A stretch of DNA of 5,000 nt from JBEKIK01 sp049509395. GTDB lineage: Bacteria; Planctomycetota; Planctomycetia; Pirellulales; Thermoguttaceae. The stretch is from NCBI GenBank assembly GCA_049509395.1, contig JBEKZY010000352.1, positions 1 through 5,000 on the forward strand, given 5' to 3'. Below, piece by piece: positions 1-5,000 of this stretch. The notes under the pieces are model-generated. The model worked only from the letters and a program-made list of their open reading frames with translations, had not been told where the DNA came from and searched no databases. A program made the position numbers and the translations under genes. The first letter of the stretch is position 1. Each line of letters starts with the position of its first letter.

Positions 1-1793
1 TCACGCCCCAGCAGTTTATGGCGTTTAAGAAAATCTATTTGAAGCAAGCGTTCCTTCGCAATTTAATTACTACTTGGCAGATTGGCAGCGGCGATTTCGG
101 AAAAGAAATGCGCGAATTTCTCGACCGTATAAATGCCACCCAGGAGCAAATCGAAAAAATGCGCCGGCTTCATGAGGAAAATGACATGATGGTGCGCCAA
201 AGGTGCATCGACATGGGAAAAATTATAATAAAGCTCCTCAGCCCCGAGCAGCAAGAAAAGCTATTTGTGTCGTTAGATCCCGGTGATGATTCTCCAGACG
301 CCGCCGATTCAAAGCCTACGTCTAAGCTTTTTGTTGGAACCGTGACTGTCTCGGGCGCTGCCGCGCCAGCCGACGTCGCGAAACCCACAGATGAAAAACA
401 ATCGCTAATCAGGAGTGGCCTGGGAACGGTAATTATCGAGAATGACGGTAATTCTTCCGCCGATGCCGCCAAGCCGGCGGATGAAAAATCGCAAACGGAG
501 GTGAAATCCGGGGACGGAACCGCGGGCGGGAGCTTCAGCGGCGGCACCATTGTCGGTAGTGGAACGCTTGTCCTTTCCGATGCCACCCCTGGCAAAGCCG
601 GCGGGACAGCAACCATCGCATCAGTTTTACCGTCGAATGACAACGAGGCGCGCGATGATTCGGAATTTCCCATATTTGACTCACCTCTTTCTTTCGATTT
701 CTACTCTCCCTTTGGGTACGAGACGTATCTAAAGGAACTGGGGCTGACAACCGACCAAATGAACAAGCTGCGCGAGATATCGAAAAAATACCGGGCCGAA
801 TACGACCGGCGGCAAAAGGATCCCGCATACCAGGCGAAATTGAATGAAATCGCTAAATTGCCTGAACCAGAGCGAGCGGCCAAATACAATGAAATGAAGA
901 AGGAAGAAATCAAGCCCATTCGCAAACAGATCGATCAGGTTCTCACCGCCCAACAATTGGCCGCGCTGAAATACATCATGCTCTGCGAAAAGGCGCCGCT
1001 GGTTTGGGGGCTATCCGAGCAGCGGTTGACCAAAGTCCTCGGCATGACCGGAGAACAATTGAAAGCCCTTTTCGTAAATAACTCCAATTTCATCACGGAC
1101 GTTTACGCGAAATCCAAGGAACTCCAACAGGAAATCGACGATAAAAGGCTGTCGGTGCTAAGTCCGGCGCAGCGTGAGAAACTCGAACGCCAGGCAGGTA
1201 AACTCGATTACGTCCAGTCGGCTTTTTTTGAAAGGAAAGGTTCTATTCTTACTCCGTCAACGGGCGTTGGCCTACTACGGCTTCGCGGTGTGTCCGAATT
1301 GGATGTCAATAAAGCGATGGCTATTTCCGGCGAGCAATGGGACAAGATCAACGAAATTCTTAAGTCACAGCCGGCCCAAGAGTTGTACAAACTTTGGGGA
1401 TCGAAAATTGCGGGTCAAGCCGGTGCGAGTACTGGAAATGCAGAGGATTTGACAAAAAAGAATCCGGAACTTGAGCGGAAAACTGAAGAGTTGAATAGGC
1501 AACTCCGCGACCAAATCGAAAAGGTCTTCACGCCCGAACAGGCTGAAACTCTGAAAAAGATCGCCCTGCAAAAGGCGGTCTTGAGGCTCCTGAAGAACCC
1601 TCAAACCTTGAAGGACATAAACGTCACCGATCAACAGATAAAGGAACTCGATCGGCTGCGCGAGGAAAGGACCTGGATCTACACGCAGGTTTCCCATGAA
1701 GCGGGCAAAAAGATCGTCGACAAACTCAGCCCGCAACAACGCGAGAAACTCGTCGAGGAATTGGACCGTCAGGAGTGGCTGCTGTGGTTCTAA
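1..1793 (+). CDS. LTxxQ-repeat protein of unknown function, 5' partial
   Basis: The reading frame is open to the left edge. The first full codon is at 3, and the codons before the ATG at 18 read T-P-Q-Q-F, which completes an LTPxQ motif of the kind repeated later. That ATG is therefore probably internal and the true N-terminus, including any signal peptide, lies outside the window. Numbering from the ATG at 18, LTxxQ-like motifs occur near residues 40, 74, 243, 309, 343, 381, 436, 504, 536 and 570, typically as [LIVF]-[ST]-x-x-Q-x-x-x-[LI]. Several are LSPxQ(R/Q)EKL. Between them are charged helical, probably coiled segments. Residues about 87-232 form a Gly/Ala/Ser/Asp-rich linker. No transmembrane segment is visible and there are only two cysteines (63, 323). 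LTxxQ motifs define the Spy/CpxP periplasmic chaperone family, which is much shorter, so a periplasmic or envelope role is only a guess. It ends with TAA, converging on topA. The gene call is secure; the function is not. Confidence 0.85.
   Translation, partial: TPQQFMAFKKIYLKQAFLRNLITTWQIGSGDFGKEMREFLDRINATQEQIEKMRRLHEENDMMVRQRCIDMGKIIIKLLSPEQQEKLFVSLDPGDDSPDAADSKPTSKLFVGTVTVSGAAAPADVAKPTDEKQSLIRSGLGTVIIENDGNSSADAAKPADEKSQTEVKSGDGTAGGSFSGGTIVGSGTLVLSDATPGKAGGTATIASVLPSNDNEARDDSEFPIFDSPLSFDFYSPFGYETYLKELGLTTDQMNKLREISKKYRAEYDRRQKDPAYQAKLNEIAKLPEPERAAKYNEMKKEEIKPIRKQIDQVLTAQQLAALKYIMLCEKAPLVWGLSEQRLTKVLGMTGEQLKALFVNNSNFITDVYAKSKELQQEIDDKRLSVLSPAQREKLERQAGKLDYVQSAFFERKGSILTPSTGVGLLRLRGVSELDVNKAMAISGEQWDKINEILKSQPAQELYKLWGSKIAGQAGASTGNAEDLTKKNPELERKTEELNRQLRDQIEKVFTPEQAETLKKIALQKAVLRLLKNPQTLKDINVTDQQIKELDRLREERTWIYTQVSHEAGKKIVDKLSPQQREKLVEELDRQEWLLWF
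276..713 (+). other. Low-complexity linker region with a degenerate 30-residue repeat
   Basis: This segment encodes roughly residues 87-232 of the LTxxQ protein and contains no LTxxQ motif. It is rich in Gly, Ala, Ser, Thr, Asp and Pro. Two stretches, residues 116-129 (PADVAKPTDEKQS core) and 146-159 (SADAAKPADEKSQ core), match closely at a 30-residue spacing. Each lies near a GTV-type beta-like strand (residues 107-111 and 136-140), and a third, weaker GT[IL]V strand pair lies around 177-185. It looks like an inserted flexible linker that expanded by internal duplication. It separates the first LTxxQ block from the second. Confidence 0.6.
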
Positions 1794-1916
1794 ACAAGAC
1801 TTCAAGCCCAGAGCGCATTTATCGGCAATGCCGCTAGATTCCGGGCGAAAGGCACGGCTTGGTCGCCCAGGTAAAAAAGCAAACCGCGGACAAAGCGATT
1901 GCCGGTGATATTTTAA

Positions 1917-1977
1917 TGGCTGGAAATCAACCACTGAATGGTCGAATTCCGACCATTGAACAATCAAATTCCAGCCA
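1917..1977. repeat. Two-level nested inverted repeat
   Basis: The outer arms are TGGCTGGAA (1917-1925) and TTCCAGCCA (1969-1977), a perfect 9-bp match. The inner arms are AATGGTCG (1937-1944) and CGACCATT (1950-1957), a perfect 8-bp match around a 5-base centre. The unpaired segments between the two levels are 11 bases on each side, so the element is fully symmetric over 61 bp. It could act as a bidirectional terminator or cruciform between the convergent genes, or be a remnant of a small palindromic mobile element. No T-tract follows directly on either strand. Confidence 0.6.
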
Positions 1978-2074
1978 CAATAATTAACAAACTCGGAATT
2001 GACCGACATAGTGTGCGGCATCGCCGGTTGGTTATGTCAGACAACACTGCTGGACAATCTAATAGCGGCGCCCG

Positions 2075-2091
2075 CGCGACCACTGGTCGCG
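2075..2091 (-). terminator. Putative topA terminator hairpin (no U-tract)
   Basis: The arms CGCGACC (2075-2081) and GGTCGCG (2085-2091) pair perfectly around a 3-base loop. The stem begins 10 bases past the topA TAG stop, a typical place for a terminator. On the minus strand it is followed by GC-rich sequence rather than a T-run, so it is not a canonical intrinsic terminator. It may instead stabilise the 3' end of the mRNA. Confidence 0.4.
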
Positions 2092-2101
2092 GCTTTACAG
2101 G

Positions 2102-4774
2102 CTATTTCTTTTTGCCGGCGGTTTTTTTTGTTGCCTTCCCGGCAGCTTTGGCCGGGGAACGGCGGCGAAAACTGCGTTTGCCGGGGCCGGCTTCTACCCG
2201 GGTGGCCAGGAGGTTCAACGCGTACTCGAAGGTGATTTCCTCGGGCGGGGCGTCCTTGGGCAGCGAGGCGTTGGTCACCCCGTCGGTCACGTAAGGACCG
2301 TACCGGCCGACTAAAACCCGGACCGGCTGGTTGGTTACGGGCGAGGGGTCGAAGACTTTGATAGGCTCTTTGCTTCCCTTGGTCGTGCCGCGGCGCGTTT
2401 TTGGCTGAGCCAATAGGGCCAAGGCTTGCTCCAGGGTAACATCGAGCGGGGAAAGATCGTCGCCCAGCGAGCGGGTTTCATCTCCGCATTTCACGTACGG
2501 GCCATAGCGGCCGTTGAAGGCTTCCACCGGCATGCCGCTGTCGGGATGGTTGCCCAAAATCCGCGGCAGAGACAAGAGTTTCAAGGCCGTCGCTAGGTCC
2601 ACGTCCTCGGGCTTCATGTTCTTTAGGAGCGAGGCGTTTTGCGGTTTTTCGTCGTCCTCGGCCGTGCCCCGCTGCACGTAAGGACCGAATCGGCCGACTT
2701 TAACGAACACCGGCTTGTGCGTATCGGGACATAAGCCCAGCGGTTCTTCGGCCTGGGCCGATTTGTCGAGCATGGCCAGGGCGGATTCGATGGTCAATTC
2801 ATCGGGGGGTAGTTTTTCCGGCAGGCTGGCCCGGCGCTCGCCCTGTTCGAGGAACGGCCCGTAACGACCCACGCGGACGTAAATTTCTTCCGACTTTCCG
2901 TCTGGGCCTTCGCCCTGTCCGATGAATATCCGGCACACGTCGCGGGCGTCTATTTCGGTAACTTTATTGGACAATTGTTTTTTCAATCCCGGATGCTTGT
3001 TGCCCAGGTAAAACCGCTTCAGATAATCGAGGTGGTTCATCTCGCCGCGGCTGATGGCGTCGAGTTCATCCTCCATCTCGGCGGTGAACTGGTAATCGAC
3101 CAGGTCGGGCAAGTGGGCCTCGAGCAAGTGCGAAACGGCAAAGGCCGTCCAAGTCGGGACCAGCATGTTGCCGCGCTTAAGCTTAAACACGTAATCGCGG
3201 GCCAGGATGGTGTCGATGATGGAAGCGTACGTGCTGGGCCGGCCGATGCCCATTTCTTCCAGGGCCCGGGTGAGCGTGGCTTCGCTGTAACGATTGGGCG
3301 CTTGTGTAGTGTGGCTCTTCAGATCCAGGTCGTCGCAGCGGAGCGTTTCGCCCACGGCGACCTGGGGCAGCACTACGTCGCGGTCGGAGATATCGGACTC
3401 GGGGTCGTCGGCCCCTTCGACGTATGCCCGCAAATAGCCGGGAAATTCGATGGTCTTGCCGCCGGCCTGGAACACGGCGCCGGCGATTTCCAGGGTGATA
3501 GTGGTGCGGAAACCCCGGGCGTCGGTCATTTGGCTGGCGACGGTCCGCTTCCAAATCAGGTCGTAGAGTTTGAATTGATCGGGGCTCAGCTTGTTGCGGA
3601 GCGACTCGGGAAAATCGAAGTCATGGCCGGCCGGGCGGATGGCTTCGTGGGCTTCCTGGGCGTTTTTGACCTTGGTTTGATAAATTCGCGGCTGCGCGGG
3701 CAGATATTCGTTGCCGTACTGCGAGGCCACCAGGGAGCGGGCCGTCTCGACGGCCGTTGCAGCCAGAGTGGTAGAGTCGGTTCGCATATAGGTAATATGC
3801 CCGGTCTCGTACAGGCTTTGGGCAATTTGCATGGTGTGCCGGGCGGTAAAGCCGTATTTGCGGTTGGCCTCCTGCTGCAGCGTGCTGGTGGTAAAGGGCG
3901 GATAAGGGCGGGTAGTATAGGGTTTGTTTTCCAGGTTGGTTATGCGACCCTCGCCGCCGCGGAGCCGCTCGAGCAATTCTTCGGCCCCTTGTTCGTCGAG
4001 CAAGAGCAAAGTCGAGTCTTTCAATAAGCCGGTGGCGGGATCGAAATCGCGGCTTTCGGGAATTTTCCGCCCATCGGCCGAGATTAGTTCGGCTTGAAAA
4101 CTCTCGCCGCTGGTTTTGGCAAATATGCCCAGCAAATCCCAATAGGTGGCGGTTTTGAAGGCCATGCGCTGCCGCTCGCGCTCGACGATGAGGCGGACGG
4201 CTACGCTCTGCACCCGGCCTGCCGAAAGCCGCGGCCGAATTTTACGCCACAATAGCGGTGAAACGTCGTAGCCGTAGAGCCGGTCGATGATTCGCCGCGT
4301 TTCCTGGGCGCGGACCAGGTTGTCGTCGATATCGCGGGGATGATCCAACGCTTCGTGAATCGCTTCCTTGGTGATTTCGTGAAACACCAGGCGGCGGACC
4401 GGGACTTTTGGCTGCAAAACCTCGCACAGATGCCAGGAGATGGCCTCGCCTTCCCGGTCTTCATCGGTCGCCAGATATAGTTCCCCGGCCGTTTTCAGGA
4501 GCGACTTGAGCTTGCGGACCTGCTTTGTCTTACTGTTGGGGATGATGTAAACCGGCTCGAAATCTTTGTTCACGTTCACGCCTAGATAGGCCCAGTCCTC
4601 GCCTTTGTACATTTCGGGTATTTCCTTGGCGCCTTCGGGCAGGTCGCGAATGTGGCCGATACTGGCCTCGATAGTAAATTTCGGGCCAAGAAACTTGCTA
4701 ATGGTCCTGGCCTTGGCCGGCGATTCCACGATAACCAGCGGGTTGAGATCGGCGGTTTTTTGTTTCTTGGCCAT
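2102..4774 (-). CDS. topA: DNA topoisomerase I (type IA)
   Basis: An 890-residue type IA topoisomerase. It relaxes negatively supercoiled DNA by cutting one strand through a 5'-phosphotyrosine and passing the other strand, using Mg2+. The N-terminal Toprim domain shows VIVESPAK (Glu17) and TDEDREGE with Asp104, Asp106 and Glu108 as metal ligands. SAGRVQS lies at 184-190. The active site ITYMRTDS at 327-334 gives Tyr329 as nucleophile and Arg331 as its partner. EAHEAIRP lies at 374-381 and GRPSTY at 511-516. The C-terminal part has four GR[YF]GP repeats (residues 636, 694, 755, 823) and ends in a Lys/Arg-rich tail (about 867-890). There are only five scattered cysteines, so the tetracysteine zinc ribbons of E. 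coli TopA are absent. The start at 4774 (MAKKQK) places the Toprim motif at the usual distance from the N-terminus. An in-frame ATG 33 codons upstream is rejected because that extension would cross the REP palindrome. No strong Shine-Dalgarno is visible. Confidence 0.98.
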   Translation of the reverse strand: MAKKQKTADLNPLVIVESPAKARTISKFLGPKFTIEASIGHIRDLPEGAKEIPEMYKGEDWAYLGVNVNKDFEPVYIIPNSKTKQVRKLKSLLKTAGELYLATDEDREGEAISWHLCEVLQPKVPVRRLVFHEITKEAIHEALDHPRDIDDNLVRAQETRRIIDRLYGYDVSPLLWRKIRPRLSAGRVQSVAVRLIVERERQRMAFKTATYWDLLGIFAKTSGESFQAELISADGRKIPESRDFDPATGLLKDSTLLLLDEQGAEELLERLRGGEGRITNLENKPYTTRPYPPFTTSTLQQEANRKYGFTARHTMQIAQSLYETGHITYMRTDSTTLAATAVETARSLVASQYGNEYLPAQPRIYQTKVKNAQEAHEAIRPAGHDFDFPESLRNKLSPDQFKLYDLIWKRTVASQMTDARGFRTTITLEIAGAVFQAGGKTIEFPGYLRAYVEGADDPESDISDRDVVLPQVAVGETLRCDDLDLKSHTTQAPNRYSEATLTRALEEMGIGRPSTYASIIDTILARDYVFKLKRGNMLVPTWTAFAVSHLLEAHLPDLVDYQFTAEMEDELDAISRGEMNHLDYLKRFYLGNKHPGLKKQLSNKVTEIDARDVCRIFIGQGEGPDGKSEEIYVRVGRYGPFLEQGERRASLPEKLPPDELTIESALAMLDKSAQAEEPLGLCPDTHKPVFVKVGRFGPYVQRGTAEDDEKPQNASLLKNMKPEDVDLATALKLLSLPRILGNHPDSGMPVEAFNGRYGPYVKCGDETRSLGDDLSPLDVTLEQALALLAQPKTRRGTTKGSKEPIKVFDPSPVTNQPVRVLVGRYGPYVTDGVTNASLPKDAPPEEITFEYALNLLATRVEAGPGKRSFRRRSPAKAAGKATKKTAGKKK
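2207..2890 (-). repeat. Four Toprim_Crpt-type C-terminal repeats of TopA
   Basis: Residues about 629-856 of TopA contain four tandem units. Each starts with a VGRYGP-like strand followed by x-(Y/F)-[VL], then a variable turn, a short S-L segment, an acidic stretch ending [DE]-[LVI]-T-[ILF]-E-x-A, and L-x-L-L. This matches the topoisomerase C-terminal repeat (Toprim_Crpt) known from actinobacterial and other zinc-finger-less TopA proteins, where it binds DNA and supports processivity. The second unit carries an acidic insertion of about seven residues (near 704-711). Confidence 0.85.
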
Positions 4775-4789
4775 GTTTTTTTGTTTCTT
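4755..4789 (-). repeat. 21-nt tandem duplication spanning the topA start codon
   Basis: On the minus strand, AAGAAACAAAAAAAC (4789-4775) lies directly before the ATG and AAGAAACAAAAAAC (4768-4755) lies two codons after it, 21 bases apart. The copies differ by one A in the run. Read in frame, both encode K-K-Q-K. The upstream copy therefore forms the A-rich 5' leader next to the start codon, where a Shine-Dalgarno would normally lie. Confidence 0.7.
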
Positions 4790-4831
4790 AGGTGTTTTTG
4801 GTAAAATGAAATAGATTATCCAGAGATTCCT

Positions 4832-4857
4832 GGTTCCCACGCTCCGGCGTGGGAATC
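4832..4857 (+). repeat. REP-like palindrome, copy 1
   Basis: The arms TTCCCACGC (4834-4842) and GCGTGGGAA (4847-4855) are perfect around the loop TCCG. They extend by a G-T wobble and one G-C pair to 11 bp. With C and G closing the loop, an RNA copy would carry a UNCG-type tetraloop, which is unusually stable. It resembles the stand-alone GTTCCCACGC palindromes scattered through planctomycete and some other genomes, similar to REP elements moved by RAYT transposases. It lies about 58 bases upstream of the topA start. Confidence 0.7.
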
Positions 4858-4868
4858 CGCTTCCTCGA

Positions 4869-4910
4869 GGCATTAGCGGTACGTATAGTAGTCGATTCCC
4901 GGCTTATGCC
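4869..4910. repeat. Imperfect inverted repeat between the REP copies
   Basis: GGCATTAGCGG (4869-4879) is an imperfect inverted match to CCGGCTTATGCC (4899-4910), with two mismatches inside the arms. The spacer holds the small palindrome TACGTA. Its position between two inverted REP palindromes suggests it is the central part of a composite element, but the match is weak enough that chance is possible. Confidence 0.35.
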
Positions 4911-4936
4911 TTGGACGCAAAATATCCTTCAGGTGT

Positions 4937-4960
4937 GTTCCCACGCCGGAGCGTGGGAAC
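4937..4960 (-). repeat. REP-like palindrome, copy 2 (inverted)
   Basis: The arms GTTCCCACGC (4937-4946) and GCGTGGGAAC (4951-4960) pair perfectly over 10 bp around the loop CGGA. The loop is the reverse complement of that of copy 1, so this copy has the opposite orientation. The reverse complement of 4938-4960 is identical to 4833-4855 over 23 bases. The two copies, about 80 bp apart, form a BIME-like inverted pair. Confidence 0.7.
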
Positions 4961-5000
4961 GAGTGAATTATTTATGGGATATAATGAATTCCAATCCCCC

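Larger units (their letters stand above)
1794..2101. other. Convergent intergenic region, no gene seen
   Basis: These 308 bases lie between the TAA of the LTxxQ protein and the TAG of topA, which face each other. I find no convincing coding sequence: the small frames here are short and lack motifs. It holds several inverted repeats. A weak hairpin has arms GGGCGA (1843-1848) and TCGCCC (1863-1868). A two-level inverted repeat lies at 1917-1977 and a GC-rich hairpin at 2075-2091. None is followed by a clear T-tract in the direction of the gene it would end, so termination here may be Rho-dependent or use non-canonical hairpins. Confidence 0.7.
4775..5000. other. topA upstream region, no gene seen
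   Basis: These 226 bases hold the A-rich topA leader, the REP-like inverted pair and AT-rich sequence to the right edge. No coding sequence is convincing. Because the REP pair lies upstream of topA on the same strand, the topA promoter is either in the short stretch 4790-4831 or beyond 4960. In the second case both hairpins would be transcribed in the leader. Confidence 0.6.

Noticed and set aside
1365..2021. A 218-codon minus-strand frame overlapping the end of the LTxxQ gene and the intergenic region
   Set aside because: It is antisense to the repeat-bearing coding frame over most of its length, and its translation shows no domain-like pattern.
1938..2294. A 118-codon plus-strand frame over the intergenic region and the topA 3' end
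   Set aside because: Its second half is the reverse of the topA lysine-rich tail and last GRxGP repeat, and the first half crosses the nested inverted repeat. No motif or ribosome binding site supports it.
2975..4027. A 350-codon open frame on the plus strand, antisense to topA
   Set aside because: It lies wholly inside the well-supported topA gene. Its translation is Gly/Val/Ala-rich with no recognisable motif, as expected for a shadow frame opposite a GC-rich gene.
4815..4820. GATAAT on the minus strand as a -10 box for topA, about 40 bases before the ATG
   Set aside because: It matches five of six consensus bases and is well placed, but no -35-like hexamer lies 16-18 bases upstream, where the REP arm sits. 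Too weak to list as a promoter.
4775..4873. A 33-codon N-terminal extension of TopA starting at 4873
   Set aside because: It would translate through the REP palindrome and the A-rich leader, and it adds sequence unlike any TopA N-terminus. The ATG at 4774 puts the Toprim motif at the usual position.
4833..4960. CRISPR array
   Set aside because: There are only two copies, in opposite orientation, each a self-complementary palindrome, with no cas gene in view.
4967..4994. Minus-strand TTGGAA (4994-4989), 16 bases, AATAAT (4972-4967) as a distal topA promoter
   Set aside because: The hexamers are partial matches in AT-rich DNA about 190 bases from the gene, where chance matches are common.

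Overview
The window holds two convergent protein-coding genes, a gene-poor stretch between them rich in inverted repeats, and a short palindromic-repeat cluster upstream of the second gene. The left gene (plus strand, entering from the left edge and ending at 1793) encodes a large charged protein. It is built from at least ten degenerate LTxxQ-type motifs with a Gly/Ala/Ser/Asp-rich linker in the middle. The right gene (minus strand, 4774 to 2102) is topA, DNA topoisomerase I. It has all the expected catalytic motifs, four C-terminal GRxGP repeats in place of zinc fingers, and a lysine-rich tail.

The features fit a moderately GC-rich bacterium, most likely a planctomycete (Pirellulales-like). 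The reasons are a zinc-finger-less TopA with GRxGP repeats and a basic tail, a big multi-copy LTxxQ protein of a style common in that group, a start codon without a clear Shine-Dalgarno sequence, and stand-alone GTTCCCACGC-type palindromes. This placement is inferred from protein style, not from a marker gene search.

Layout: 1-1793, LTxxQ-repeat protein, 5' end missing; 1794-2101, convergent intergenic region with a two-level inverted repeat (1917-1977) and a GC-rich hairpin just past the topA stop (2075-2091); 2102-4774, topA; 4775-5000, topA leader and upstream region with two oppositely oriented copies of a REP-like palindrome and an imperfect inverted repeat between them.

The two genes show no sign of a shared operon or pathway. 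TopA is a housekeeping enzyme that relaxes negative supercoils. The left protein is of unknown function, with a Spy/CpxP-like periplasmic role only as a guess. I saw no mobile-element gene, CRISPR array, tRNA, rRNA or defence system. The unusual content is the repeat architecture of the left protein and the small palindromic structures in the non-coding DNA.
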